Below, in pieces: positions 16,368 to 26,393 of a stretch of DNA of 64,000 bases. Under the pieces are notes generated by a model, which saw nothing but the letters and a program-made list of their open reading frames with translations, ran no database searches and had not been told where the DNA came from. The stretch's first letter is position 1, and every line of letters starts with the position of its first letter. The DNA is taken from positions 372,001-436,000 of the forward strand of contig CAVTCF010000004.1 in the NCBI GenBank assembly GCA_963733265.1, in the 5' to 3' direction. The position numbers were made by a program, and so were the translations under genes. Source of the stretch: PALSA-1006 sp963733265 (lineage in GTDB: Bacteria; Pseudomonadota; Gammaproteobacteria; Burkholderiales; Gallionellaceae).

Positions 16368-19300
16368 TCAAGGCATGACCATCACTTTTTCATTGGGCAG
16401 TTCGCCAAACATTTCCGGTGCATACATTGCTTCAACCCGGGTAGCGGGTAATTGGAAAGTACCGTCGTTATTCAAACGCACGGTGTATTCCACGGTGAAC
16501 ACACCTTTGGGAACAAAACGATAATAAGCGTGGAAACTGTCAAACGTGCGCTCTTCAAACGCCGGCCATACCCAACCCTGCGTCTTTTCTCCCTGAGTGA
16601 GCAATTTGGAATCACCGCCAAGCCCGGTTCCCAATATTGAAGCACCGGATGGAATAGGATCGTTTACGACAACCCAAGTCATATCGGATTGTGCGTCGAT
16701 CTCCAGATGTATACGCGCCACGTCACCTTTGTGCCATTCCCCTTGAGTCTTCTGACTAACCGGGATAATCTGGCGTTTGACTTGGTAGCCGGTAAACAGT
16801 GGCTCCTTCAGCGGAAGTGCGGCAAGGCTTTGCAGAATACTCCAAGGTTTGCCAGTACCTGCGCGCGAAAGCTCCACAGGTGCCGTGGCAGCAGGCCAGT
16901 TCAACAGTTTCTGCGAACTCGTTGCATCCCCGGTCCATTCTGCAACAAAACGCTCTTTACCCAGTACGGCGGTCGTGCTTCCGGTTACGGGAACAGATTC
17001 AAATTTGGCGGAAAATTTCTTCATCGCCAATACCCCCCAGGCATTTGCAACCGTGGTACTCCAATGCCCCTGCAATTGACGCCCCAACGAACCACGCACT
17101 AAACGAGGCACATCTGGTTCCCATTTGGCGTCGTCAAGCAGTGTCAGCAATGCCCGGTTCGCATTCACGTCGCCGTTGATCATCAGCCACCACAGGGTAT
17201 CATTTCTTTCGGTAGAGAAACCCATGGTGGTGCCTTGGAAGTTAAGACGGCTGCGGATGATCTGCTGTGCCTCTTCGATCTGACGCGCGGATTGTGCTGA
17301 AATCGCCGGTTTGCGTTGCAGGATAGACAACCAATCAATCACCGCCGAGGTCGGCCACAAATTTGGTTCGATAGTAATACTGTCCAACCAGCGATGCTCG
17401 ACATCCCCTGTGCGTGACAACGCTTCGATAGCCGCAATTTTGCGCACTGCCAAATCACTGGTGGCTAATGCGGAATAACGGATGATGCGACCTTCCACGA
17501 ATCCGACCAGAGCGTTGCGCATTTTTTCCTGCACTAGTTCCGGTATTTCGTAGCCTGCCTCATCGGCGACGGAGAGCAGATAGGATGTTAACGTATCGTC
17601 TCCTTCAAGCATCATCGGCCAATATTTGGCCAGTCCGTTTTTATCCAGATACGTTGGCAGTTTTTTCATCAAACTGTCCCAGCGAGCCTGATCTTGCAGG
17701 GCTACAGCTTGCGAAGTTTGCTGCTCAAGGCAAGTGTAGGGATAGCGGGACATATATTCCTGTACACCGCCCAAGCCTTCGCCCAGTTGTTTGCGGAAGG
17801 TAACCTTGATTCCACCTCGTCCTGGAATAGCACCTTCCGGCAATTTCACGCTCACTGATTGGGGGGCATCCAGTTGCATGATGGTCGCTTGCAGCGTGCG
17901 CACCGGAACAGCGGCGATCACTTTTTGGCTAATTTTGAGATGATCCCCGTCTTCGTTCGATCCTTTTTCGCGGAGGCTAACGTCCCACTTTATCGAATCA
18001 ATGTCCACCGGCACGCTAACTTCCCAACCGATGTTTCGAGATTCCCCTGCGGGAAGATTGAGACTGATAGGCTGAAGTTCAATTGCGCTTGCCACGCCAT
18101 TCTGGTGTTTGGCACTCACCAATACATCCATGGTGTGATCACTCGCATTGCGCACGGTAAAGCCTGCCTGGAACTTATCCTGTTCTCGTACTACAGGCGG
18201 AATGCCGGAAAAGAGCATGAGGTCTTGGGACGATTGGACAGAGGACGAACCGGTTCCGAAAAGATCCATGTCGCCATTGGCTATCGCCACAATGCGAAAA
18301 GAAGTCAGAGAGTCGTTCAGCGGCACGGTTGCTTCAGCATGGCCGTGTTCATCGAGTTTCACTCGTGCTTGCCAAAACAATAATGTGTCAAAAAGTTCAC
18401 GTGCGGACTTCCCGCCGCCGCCATCCCCGCCCGCAGCCAGTGCTTTTCGGCCAAAATGGCGTTTCCCGATGACTTGCATCTGCGCAGTCGAAGTTGCGAC
18501 TTCGTTACCACGTCGGGTCATCATGGCTTCCAGTAATTTCCATGAATCATTCGGCTTGAGTTGCAAGAGACCTTCATCAACGGCTACCAGCGTTATTTCT
18601 GAATCACGCGGGGGAAAACTACCATCTACCCGCTTGACGTCGACGGATACTTTTGCCTTTTCGCGTGTATGGTAGGTCAGTGCATTGGTCGAAACTTTCA
18701 CTTTGAGTTCATGAGCCGACCAACCGATTTTGATTTCGGCAAGTCCCATTTTGAACGCAGGTTTGCCCAAATCGATGAGTGCAGTCGGCTGAACTTCGTT
18801 GGTTCTCCCTCGTATTACCAATGCAGAAACGAATATATTGGGCGAGTAATTTCCTTTGATTGGAACTTCTATCGTCGGATTCGCACGTGTTACATGTGTT
18901 ACAAAACTATCCAGAATACCTTCGCGTTCGACCGTCACCAGCACATCCGCCTCTTTAAACGGCATGCGCAACTGGAAGCGAGCCTTATCATTCGGCTCAT
19001 AGCTTTTCTTTTCTGGCAACAGATCAATACGATCATTATCTGAAGCATCGAACCACCAGTCCTCATTCCCCGCGACAAAAACCTCTTGGTTCGCAAGGCT
19101 TGCATTTCCATTTGCATCTTTCGTTTCAGCCTGAAGGATAATGTTGCCTTTCGCGGGTGCTTTGACATCGCAAATCAACAAGCCTTTGTCGTCGGTCACG
19201 CCTTGGCAGATATTGCCCAATAATTTAATTTCGCTGTGATTGTCAAATGCGTAGAAACCGCCGATTAAACGCCTGCGATGGGAGAAATACTCGTGTTGCA

Positions 19301-22300
19301 ATGCTTTAACAACGACTGGTTCGCCAGCTTTCGGCTTGCCAGTTAAATCCACTACCAATGCATAAAATTTCAGGTGTTCCGCAGTCGCCATCCATCCGTC
19401 CGGCTTGAGTCCGACAACTACTTGTGATGGCCACAAAGGAATATGTGTAGCTGCAGTCAGTGTTTCTCCGTTCGGGTCCTGATATTCCACTTCGGCTTGA
19501 ATGTCCTGGGGTACTTCCGATTTATTCAGCTTGGTGAAAACACTTCGCCCGGCACCCGCCGCATCAAGACGCAATTCTTGCGATGAAAGCATGAGGCTCT
19601 TTGCATCATTAGCAGAGGGCGGCGCAGCCCCCTCCCCGTCCGGGTCGGACATTTCGTATTCGCCGTTGGACCAAGGTTCACGGGTATTTTTCTGAACTCC
19701 CGGTTTGACACCTCCATTGGCAAAGGTGAAGTCTTCATAATCCCCGAAGCTAACGAATTTTTGGGTCATTTGCCCGCGTAGTTTAACGGGCAAGAAAGAA
19801 GCACCGCCACCAGCCAAATAATTGATTTGGATGCTTACCCCGGCCTGATCTGCATTGATCAATGCTTGATCGGAAGATTGGATTATCGCTTTCATTGTCG
19901 GCACACGGAAGCTCTCGACTTGGAAACTGCCAGCATCGACTTGCGCCCCTTTAGCAGCATTTTGCATTTGGATCAGATAGGTTCCCTGCTTGGCATCTTG
20001 GGGTACTGTCCAGTCAAACGTTGAAATGCCGCGCCCATCCCAGTTTACGGGCACTTGGAATTTGTCTCCGCTGCCTTCATGCTGAATTGTGATCGTGCCA
20101 GGCAAGCCGGTTCGCGGGTTATCAAAACCTGTGCCGGTTTTGCGGCGCACGATCAGTTTCGCGTGGACAGTTTCACCTGCACGCAACAAGGTGCGATCCA
20201 TGATCGCATGAGCAACCTCGTGACCGGTCCATCTGGTTTCAAACGCATTGAATCGCCACAGTGCAATACCTTCATTCCAGTTCGACAGTACAAAGGAAAA
20301 ATCCTTGCCTAAACGGGCTGTCACAAAATACTGGTGGTCATAAGAATTCATGCAACCGGGAAGTGCTTCAAGTTGAGGTAATTCCTTTTTAATCTGCAAC
20401 AAGCCTTGCGAGTCGGTATTGCCATGAACATATATTTTTCCGTTGCAGTCTCGAACGGCAACATTGACATCTGGCACGGCTTTCCCTTTGTCGAGGCTGG
20501 TCACCCACACCAACGAAGATTCCCGTCCCTGTTTGAAATGGACAGACAAATTGGTAACAAGTGCTGCTGCATGAACGTAGTAGGGGCGTGAGTTGCCAGT
20601 CAAGGACGAATTCAATAAATTCGTAACGAGTGAAGTAGCTTTTTCCTTCAGCGTGGTAGGTTTTGCTTTATCTTCGCCAAATAGAGCAGCTCCCAAACGC
20701 GGACTTGCCAATTCCACCACATAAAATCCGGGCTCTTGAAGGGGAATGCCAACTACTTCAAATTCTTTATCACCCAACATTTTGGGAATTGAAAATGGCT
20801 TTAGCTGATCGTCTTTCCCAAACAGTGAATTCTTTCCGGGACCTTGTCCTTCTTCATATCCTGCATCAACTGTTTGCAAACGCTGCAACCAACTAATCAC
20901 ACTTAACTCGGAATTGTCGTGCAGGGTTTTGCCCGCAATTGGGGGGCTAGCCAGATTGGCCGCCAAGTTAGGTTCGACGTTGCGCAATGTAACCGGCAAA
21001 AGAGGAGGAGTATTGGGCGAAGCATTCAGTTCAAGAATCCCAAAGTTGGCAGCAAATTTTGCGAGCGGTGGGTTCTCATCCGTGCGCACTTCCAAGGGAT
21101 AACTGGTCGTATTGCTTAACGACCTTCCCGCATCATCCGAAAAGGCCTCCGGCAATATAATCTTGAATTTGGTTTTTTCAGGTAGCGGTGTAGGGAAAGA
21201 AATCGATTCAACGAATTTGGCTTTTTTGTCGTTGTCGGAAATAATAGCCTTTACAGGTTTACCATTCGTGGCAACGAGCTTAATCTTCTCGGCGTTCTCC
21301 AACGTGATCGGCGCGGAAAAACTAAGGTTCATCGCTAGGGCGGGAATGCAACCGGCATCAGGGTTGACTCGCTCACAAGTGAACCTTGCTTCGAAAGTAG
21401 GCCGACTGACAAATGCCAACGTTTGGTCCTGGCTCGTCGGAATGCCTGAAACCGAAGTCACTCCTTTACCCCAGATCAAGTTGATATGCGCATTATTGGG
21501 AAAAGTTCGCTGGCATTGCAACACAACGATAGGCGAGTTGGCTCCATCTCGCAGCTTCAGAAACTTTTCTCTATCTGAACCGCGTTCATCAATTCCGAAA
21601 ATGAAACTTCGCCCCTCGTTCTCCCCTCGCTTGAAAATGACCTGGTAATACCGCGTTAAAAAAGACTCACGCCAATCCAGGATTGATGTACGCAGTTTGC
21701 CCGTAATTAATCGAACAGGAATTTGTTCTGATATGCCCTCAGCTTGGCAATGTACATTCTTTTGAACTGAATCAGCCGTTGCAGGCGCGTCGAGACCGAG
21801 TACGAATATTTGATTCTCATCTATTGGTGTATAGGAAAACGGCTCACTTTGCAGCACGGCGGGACCACCCGTATTGAAAGAAAATGCGCTTGTGGTTTTA
21901 ACCAAGTTACCGCCAAGTGAGGCGAGTCCCTTTTTAAGCGTGAACAAGCAAGAAACTCCCGCTGGCAAATCGTGTTCAAAGTCGTAGATCCAATTACGTT
22001 GATCAGCCCATCGGCCTTTTCCTGCACTTGGGCATGTAATATCGAATGGATCAACTTCGCGTGGATCGCCAAAAGCAACCATTTGTTCAGAAAAACGTAC
22101 GGCAACTTGTCGAACTTTCTTGACCTCACCCGTGGGTGAGAAAAACTCAACCTCGGCGGCATTGACAACATGCGGCAGAATGCACAGCATGAAGACAAAA
22201 GCCAATTGCACATAGTGATATGCTATGAAAGCATGGCCTATGCGGGGGGGATTATTAGATTGTGGGCTGGAACTTTTCGAACTTTTTTTCGTTTTTCTTA

Positions 22301-22367
22301 GATAAGTCTGAAACTGAGTACAATAATTTGTTGTGAATAGGCGTTCAAAATTCAGAATGACTTGCAA
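16368..22367 (-). CDS. Bacterial alpha-2-macroglobulin family protein
   Basis: A protease trap of up to 1999 residues. The thioester motif CLEQ (Cys about 1546, in TCLEQQTSQA) is intact, so covalent capture of proteases is possible. MG-type beta domains precede it, and the C-terminal receptor-like region ends at VMVMP. The membrane/signal segment is at about residues 52-70 (FVFMLCILPHVVNA), unusually far from ATG 22367; a start at an internal GTG or TTG near residues 53-55 would give a standard signal peptide. No lipobox cysteine is evident, unlike E. coli YfhM. It forms an operon with pbpC. Confidence 0.92.
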   Translation of the reverse strand: MQVILNFERLFTTNYCTQFQTYLRKTKKSSKSSSPQSNNPPRIGHAFIAYHYVQLAFVFMLCILPHVVNAAEVEFFSPTGEVKKVRQVAVRFSEQMVAFGDPREVDPFDITCPSAGKGRWADQRNWIYDFEHDLPAGVSCLFTLKKGLASLGGNLVKTTSAFSFNTGGPAVLQSEPFSYTPIDENQIFVLGLDAPATADSVQKNVHCQAEGISEQIPVRLITGKLRTSILDWRESFLTRYYQVIFKRGENEGRSFIFGIDERGSDREKFLKLRDGANSPIVVLQCQRTFPNNAHINLIWGKGVTSVSGIPTSQDQTLAFVSRPTFEARFTCERVNPDAGCIPALAMNLSFSAPITLENAEKIKLVATNGKPVKAIISDNDKKAKFVESISFPTPLPEKTKFKIILPEAFSDDAGRSLSNTTSYPLEVRTDENPPLAKFAANFGILELNASPNTPPLLPVTLRNVEPNLAANLASPPIAGKTLHDNSELSVISWLQRLQTVDAGYEEGQGPGKNSLFGKDDQLKPFSIPKMLGDKEFEVVGIPLQEPGFYVVELASPRLGAALFGEDKAKPTTLKEKATSLVTNLLNSSLTGNSRPYYVHAAALVTNLSVHFKQGRESSLVWVTSLDKGKAVPDVNVAVRDCNGKIYVHGNTDSQGLLQIKKELPQLEALPGCMNSYDHQYFVTARLGKDFSFVLSNWNEGIALWRFNAFETRWTGHEVAHAIMDRTLLRAGETVHAKLIVRRKTGTGFDNPRTGLPGTITIQHEGSGDKFQVPVNWDGRGISTFDWTVPQDAKQGTYLIQMQNAAKGAQVDAGSFQVESFRVPTMKAIIQSSDQALINADQAGVSIQINYLAGGGASFLPVKLRGQMTQKFVSFGDYEDFTFANGGVKPGVQKNTREPWSNGEYEMSDPDGEGAAPPSANDAKSLMLSSQELRLDAAGAGRSVFTKLNKSEVPQDIQAEVEYQDPNGETLTAATHIPLWPSQVVVGLKPDGWMATAEHLKFYALVVDLTGKPKAGEPVVVKALQHEYFSHRRRLIGGFYAFDNHSEIKLLGNICQGVTDDKGLLICDVKAPAKGNIILQAETKDANGNASLANQEVFVAGNEDWWFDASDNDRIDLLPEKKSYEPNDKARFQLRMPFKEADVLVTVEREGILDSFVTHVTRANPTIEVPIKGNYSPNIFVSALVIRGRTNEVQPTALIDLGKPAFKMGLAEIKIGWSAHELKVKVSTNALTYHTREKAKVSVDVKRVDGSFPPRDSEITLVAVDEGLLQLKPNDSWKLLEAMMTRRGNEVATSTAQMQVIGKRHFGRKALAAGGDGGGGKSARELFDTLLFWQARVKLDEHGHAEATVPLNDSLTSFRIVAIANGDMDLFGTGSSSVQSSQDLMLFSGIPPVVREQDKFQAGFTVRNASDHTMDVLVSAKHQNGVASAIELQPISLNLPAGESRNIGWEVSVPVDIDSIKWDVSLREKGSNEDGDHLKISQKVIAAVPVRTLQATIMQLDAPQSVSVKLPEGAIPGRGGIKVTFRKQLGEGLGGVQEYMSRYPYTCLEQQTSQAVALQDQARWDSLMKKLPTYLDKNGLAKYWPMMLEGDDTLTSYLLSVADEAGYEIPELVQEKMRNALVGFVEGRIIRYSALATSDLAVRKIAAIEALSRTGDVEHRWLDSITIEPNLWPTSAVIDWLSILQRKPAISAQSARQIEEAQQIIRSRLNFQGTTMGFSTERNDTLWWLMINGDVNANRALLTLLDDAKWEPDVPRLVRGSLGRQLQGHWSTTVANAWGVLAMKKFSAKFESVPVTGSTTAVLGKERFVAEWTGDATSSQKLLNWPAATAPVELSRAGTGKPWSILQSLAALPLKEPLFTGYQVKRQIIPVSQKTQGEWHKGDVARIHLEIDAQSDMTWVVVNDPIPSGASILGTGLGGDSKLLTQGEKTQGWVWPAFEERTFDSFHAYYRFVPKGVFTVEYTVRLNNDGTFQLPATRVEAMYAPEMFGELPNEKVMVMP

Positions 22368-22698
22368 GCTAGTTCTCCCTTCGTCATGGCTTATGTGAAT
22401 ATCAAACTCTTCAAGAAATTAGGCTAATTATTGACATTAACCATATTCCAAGGAGCTTGCGCCAGCCTCCTGATCTGGGATTTCACCATTCGTCCCGCAC
22501 AATTTTTTGGGGCGATGTACGTAATGGTGAAGCTGCAAGACATCTGAATTGTGAAGGCGGCGCAATCAATTTGTCAAATATTTGCCATCGGATTGTGCTT
22601 ATAATTCACTCTCGTTGCACTTTTATTTAAATTCAAATTTTTATTGATTCCATTGATTCCGATGTTGTTAATGTTATTTCTAACCGAGGAGAATTGTG
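22368..22698. other. Divergent intergenic region between alpha-2-macroglobulin and DUF1161 genes
   Basis: About 330 bases without a convincing gene. It must carry the promoters of both flanking genes. The part next to the plus-strand gene is AT-rich (22610-22680), and CGAGGAG at 22685-22691 is the ribosome-binding site for ATG 22699. I see no clear operator or repeat. Confidence 0.5.
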
Positions 22699-22920
22699 AT
22701 GAAACGTTTAATACTAGCTATTAGTCTATCTCTACTGGCAACTTCAGCGCTAGCCCAAAAAGATTGTGAAGAACTTAAAAGTGAAATTACCGCCAAGCTT
22801 CAGGATAAAGGTGTAAAAGCATTCACACTTGAAATCGTTCCCGCAGCAAATGTTAAAGACGAGAAGGTGGTTGGATCTTGCGAGGCCGGAAACAAAAAAA
22901 TTATCTATAAACGAGATTAA
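22699..22920 (+). CDS. DUF1161 family secreted small protein
   Basis: A 73-residue protein starting at ATG 22699 (a GTG three bases earlier is in frame). The signal peptide ends at about TSALA/Q. The mature part has CEELKSEITAKL, a VKAFTLEIV segment and VVGSCEAGNKKIIYKR, the two-cysteine pattern of DUF1161. It is presumably a periplasmic protein with one disulfide. The function of the family is not known to me. It is transcribed alone and followed by a hairpin at 22953-22987. Confidence 0.85.
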   Translation: MKRLILAISLSLLATSALAQKDCEELKSEITAKLQDKGVKAFTLEIVPAANVKDEKVVGSCEAGNKKIIYKRD

Positions 22921-22952
22921 CCCGGCTCTCAAAAAGTTTTCCGTTCACACTC

Positions 22953-22987
22953 AAAGACACCCATGACGCAAAGTTATGAGTGTCTTT
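22953..22987. terminator. Hairpin after the DUF1161 gene
   Basis: AAAGACACCCAT (22953-22964) and ATGAGTGTCTTT (22976-22987) are inverted copies with one mismatch and an 11-base loop. It lies between two convergent genes and may terminate both, although the T-run after the stem is short. Confidence 0.55.
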
Positions 22988-23095
22988 CTACGAATGAAAC
23001 CATATTTCATAGTGAGCTAACTTCTTCATCCATTTCCCATTTGTTGCTTGAATAGTTGGCAACTTTGATGTGTTCATCTCCAAACCTGAACAGCG

Positions 23096-23272
23096 CTATT
23101 TGTGTCCGCCTCCGACGCTTCCACCATACGAACTTCCGCTCCAGCCGGAGCTGCCATGGTAGTAACTGTTTGAGTTTGGTGATGAGTACTGAGTCGATGA
23201 GGGTGAATAAGATACACTTGCCATCATGGTGGCGATAATGATGGTGTAAATGACATAGAGCGTCTTGGTCAT
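23096..23272 (-). CDS. Small 58-residue membrane protein with Ser/Gly-rich tail, overlapping the DUF4178 gene
   Basis: ATG 23272 overlaps the TGA of the upstream DUF4178 gene (ATGA), so translation is coupled. The 58 residues begin MTKTLYVIYTIIIATMMA, one hydrophobic helix or uncleaved signal, then a Ser/Tyr/Asn-rich stretch (SYSPSSTQYSS) and a glycine-serine tail ending GSVGGGHK. No homologous family is recognised with certainty. Its place at the 3' end of the SPFH/DUF4178 block suggests a membrane partner of those proteins. Easily missed because of its length. Confidence 0.7.
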   Translation of the reverse strand: MTKTLYVIYTIIIATMMASVSYSPSSTQYSSPNSNSYYHGSSGWSGSSYGGSVGGGHK

Positions 23273-24711
23273 TCAAATTTCTCCGAAATGTATTTTGGTA
23301 TCCATAGTGCAATCATGGCAAGTATTAGTGCTCCGTCATTACCTCGCCCCATGAGCTGAGCGCCGACATTCACGAGAAAAACCGTTACGCAAGCGACGAT
23401 TATCCAGCTTGAGGGAATGCCACCCGATTGAACGGTTTTTTTCGGTTCCTCGGCGAGGGGTAGTGCGAAGGCTTTTGCGAGCGCAGCCGCAGGGAATTTA
23501 TAGGAAAGGGTCCATGTCACCTCGTTCAGGTAGGTCTCGCGCGACAGGTTGGCTTCCCCGGAGACCCATTCAGTGACTTGTACTTCATCTCCGATTTTCA
23601 CTCTCCAGTTGAATTCTCCGAGTACAAATGTCGTCTTGGCGGTATATTGGCTTTTCTGTCTAAACAGCTTGCCACCGTGGTATACCTGATCGCCGCGATC
23701 AGCGGGCAAGCTGTTTAGCACTTCGCCGAGATACCATTCGCCATCGGAATGAGTCAGCCACAGGAAGCCTCCGTCTTTTGAGAACAGGATGTATTCCTCC
23801 CATTCCGAACTTTCACCATCGCTGCGTGCCATGAAGCCGATGACCTGGTACTCCTTGCCGCGGATAACACCTTTTGACCCCAAAGAGATGGTGGGCTCTC
23901 TGCTGTCGAGCTCTTCCTGCTTAACAATAACCGTGCGCCGATCTCCCACCAGCGCTACAACCGCCCGACAGAATGGGCAGGCAATGCTTTCGCCAAAACC
24001 GGCGTGATATTCGAGGGAAGCCCCGCAGGAGGGGCAATCAAAGCCGGTGACGGCGCCTTTCAATTTACCTGTGGCACGCTCGATTTCTTCGTCAGGACGC
24101 AGATTGCTCAGCCCGAGTTCATCTCTGGAGCATGCTTCGCCAACATAGACAGAAGGCGGGACATCACTGTAATCAAAAGTGATAAAGCCGTTTCCACCGA
24201 CGCTACGCAGATCGACAGAAGTGAATTCTTTTCCGTCATTGGCGCTGGCGGGCAGCTCCCCTTCACCGCCGATGCATACGCATGTTCGTGCGTCTGTCAC
24301 GGCGTATTTCTGCTGATTGACATTGATGTTGCGGCCGACCGGAAGCTGGTCGATACCCACTGGCGGTTTGACAGATGCATTGAGCTGCGTCACGACAAAT
24401 TGCCCTGAAGCATCTGACAACCAGGCCAGCGTGCCATCCTTAAACTCGATGTTCCATTCGTTCCAGGCACCATCGGCGTATTTCAGGCGCAAACGCCCGA
24501 TGACGGTAAAGTTCTTGCCTTTCCAGACACCGGCGGTGCCCAATTGGATAGGAGAAAAGTCCTCAAGAATTTCAGAAAGCTTGCCGATATTTGCGGTGGT
24601 AGCCCCGTCACGCAACACGGTGGCGCGACAATACGAACACACTGCCATAGCGGAAGCGGCAGACTTGAATTCGACTTGTGCGCCGCAAGAGGGGCAGTTG
24701 CTTATCTTCAA
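23269..24711 (-). CDS. DUF4178 protein with two zinc ribbons
   Basis: A 480-residue protein beginning at TTG 24711 with CAGGAA upstream. It contains two similar halves: each opens with a zinc ribbon (CPSCGAQVEF with CSYC; CPSCGASLEYH with CPFC) followed by a DUF4178 beta domain with the WKGKNFTVIGRL / IRGKEYQVIGFM pattern. The C-terminus has one or two membrane helices (IIVACVTVFLVNVGAQL and GALILAMIALWI). It lies 34 bases after the SPFH gene. The molecular role is unknown; neighbours suggest a membrane-associated complex linked to polyamine synthesis. Confidence 0.82.
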   Translation of the reverse strand: MKISNCPSCGAQVEFKSAASAMAVCSYCRATVLRDGATTANIGKLSEILEDFSPIQLGTAGVWKGKNFTVIGRLRLKYADGAWNEWNIEFKDGTLAWLSDASGQFVVTQLNASVKPPVGIDQLPVGRNINVNQQKYAVTDARTCVCIGGEGELPASANDGKEFTSVDLRSVGGNGFITFDYSDVPPSVYVGEACSRDELGLSNLRPDEEIERATGKLKGAVTGFDCPSCGASLEYHAGFGESIACPFCRAVVALVGDRRTVIVKQEELDSREPTISLGSKGVIRGKEYQVIGFMARSDGESSEWEEYILFSKDGGFLWLTHSDGEWYLGEVLNSLPADRGDQVYHGGKLFRQKSQYTAKTTFVLGEFNWRVKIGDEVQVTEWVSGEANLSRETYLNEVTWTLSYKFPAAALAKAFALPLAEEPKKTVQSGGIPSSWIIVACVTVFLVNVGAQLMGRGNDGALILAMIALWIPKYISEKFE

Positions 24712-24745
24712 CGGTTATATTCCTGAAGGCCCAGAAGCAAATAGA

Positions 24746-25756
24746 TCAGCCGATCAGCTTTTTCAGCAATTCTGCCTTGCTCTGATCGAATTCAGTCTGA
24801 CTGATCAGGCCCTTCGCCAACAGTCCGCCCAGCTTCTCGATCTTGGAGGAAATTTCGTCATCGGTGATGGCGGCAGGCTGCGTGATCTGCGCCAAGGCTC
24901 CCGACATCGCGCCCGCTACAACTTGACCTGCGCCCAATCCGACACCCAACCCGGCGGCCAGGCCAGCAAGCCCGCCTTCGTTCTGTGCGGCCAACGGGAT
25001 CGCATCCGCCACTTGCAGTTTGGTATATTCGGGAATTACATCTTTCATCATGCCCACTGAAATACGCTTATCGAGAGCTTGTTGAATCTCCTCCGGTAGA
25101 GATACGTTCTCCACCATGAAGCTGTCGAGAGACAGACCGAAACGTTCGAAGGCGGGAATAAGTTTGGCTTTGACCGTGTCGCCCAGCAACCCCTGGTTCG
25201 CGGCCATGTCGAGAAATGAAACATTGGATTCGCCGAATGCCGCGCTCATTGAGGAGACGACCTGATTGCGCAATTGCTGCTCCACGTCATCAACGGTGTA
25301 AATTTCGCGCGTACCGGCCACTTCTTTGAAGAACACGCCCGGGTCCTTAATCTGGTAGGAATAGATGCCGAACGCACGCATTCTCACCATGCCAAAATCC
25401 TTGTCGCGTATGGTGATTGGCTGCTGCGTCCCCCAGCGCCGCCCAAGTTGAAGACGTGTGGACATAAAATAGACATCTGACTTGAAGGGCGACTCGAAAA
25501 GTTTGTCCCAGTTCTTAAGGTAGGTGAGGACAGGCAGTGTCTGAGTCGTGAGTTTATGAGTGCCCGGAGCAAAGATGTCGGCAATTTTTCCCTCGTTGAC
25601 GAACACCGCCATTTGCGACTCGCGCACCACCAGCTGACCACCGTACTGAATTTCAAAGTCCTGCATTGGATAGCGCCAGGAAAGAACACCATCGCCTTCC
25701 TCGTTCCATTGCAGAATATCAATGAATTGCTTTTTCACGAAACTCATCAGGCTCAT
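24746..25756 (-). CDS. SPFH (band-7-like) domain protein with C-terminal SHOCT motif
   Basis: A 336-residue protein starting MSLMSFVKKQFIDILQW with AAGGAG upstream. The SPFH-like domain spans about 30-240 (VRESQMAVFVNEGKI, YTVDDVEQQLRNQVVSSM). A glycine-rich hydrophobic segment (LAAGLGVGLGAGQVVAGAM) follows, and a SHOCT-type ending KIEKLGGLLAKGLISQTEF closes the protein. This resembles the YdjI/virion-core-like SPFH family. It probably forms an oligomeric platform at the membrane. It sits between DUF350 and DUF4178 genes on the same strand. Confidence 0.85.
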   Translation of the reverse strand: MSLMSFVKKQFIDILQWNEEGDGVLSWRYPMQDFEIQYGGQLVVRESQMAVFVNEGKIADIFAPGTHKLTTQTLPVLTYLKNWDKLFESPFKSDVYFMSTRLQLGRRWGTQQPITIRDKDFGMVRMRAFGIYSYQIKDPGVFFKEVAGTREIYTVDDVEQQLRNQVVSSMSAAFGESNVSFLDMAANQGLLGDTVKAKLIPAFERFGLSLDSFMVENVSLPEEIQQALDKRISVGMMKDVIPEYTKLQVADAIPLAAQNEGGLAGLAAGLGVGLGAGQVVAGAMSGALAQITQPAAITDDEISSKIEKLGGLLAKGLISQTEFDQSKAELLKKLIG

Positions 25757-25796
25757 CTCTTGCTCCTTACTAGGTAAAATTATTGAGTAAAAAAGT

Positions 25797-26204
25797 TCAA
25801 ACCACGCACGCCGCGTTGATCACGCCAACTACTAGAGAAATACCACCTTCGAGGATGCCATACGCCGTATTGTTGGCTTCGATTTGGGCATCGACGTCTT
25901 TCAGTGAAAGTTTCAAAAAATAATAGGTGGCAATCTGCGCCACCATCGCCGTCAACGACCAGAACACAAAAGCTTGAAATGATGCCGAATGAACAATGGC
26001 TGAATAGAGTGGCAGGGAAAACCCCAAAGCACTGCCGATCAAAGAGCAGGCCGCTGCGGTGTTGCCATGACGGATCAACTCCATTTCGTCATATTTAGTG
26101 GTACGGGTATAAGCCAGAAAATATAAACCAAGGAATAGCAGCCCCATGATGAAATAGCCAAAAAAGCTGGGAGTGTGTGAGAGCATTTCGAGGGTATCAC
26201 TCAT
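25797..26204 (-). CDS. DUF350 (UPF0719) membrane protein
   Basis: A 135-residue protein with four predicted membrane helices (around residues 13-33, 50-70, 80-100 and 112-134) and the conserved NTAAACSLIGSALGFSLPL motif of the YjfL/DUF350 family. ATG 26204 has CGGAG upstream. It is the first gene of the minus-strand block and diverges from the aminopropyltransferase gene, whose product is polytopic. DUF350 proteins are often found beside polyamine and SPFH/PspA-type genes; the biochemical function is not known to me. Confidence 0.85.
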   Translation of the reverse strand: MSDTLEMLSHTPSFFGYFIMGLLFLGLYFLAYTRTTKYDEMELIRHGNTAAACSLIGSALGFSLPLYSAIVHSASFQAFVFWSLTAMVAQIATYYFLKLSLKDVDAQIEANNTAYGILEGGISLVVGVINAACVV

Positions 26205-26393
26205 GGTTTTACTCCGTAAACGTAAAGATGCCCGACCAAATGGAAAGTTTTTTGCATGCGCAATTTACCCTTTCCAGATAGTTGAAGCAAGCAAGGGCTT
26301 CGGTAATGTGGCACTATTGCATCTGCTATATTATTTTGGCGCTATTTTGCAATTGTCCTTTATTCAAGCTCATTCACCCGTGTCGACAAAACA

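Noticed and set aside
24004..25060. Plus-strand open frames over DUF4178 and SPFH genes
   Set aside because: They are shadows; the minus strand has zinc ribbons, an SPFH domain and proper ribosome-binding sites.
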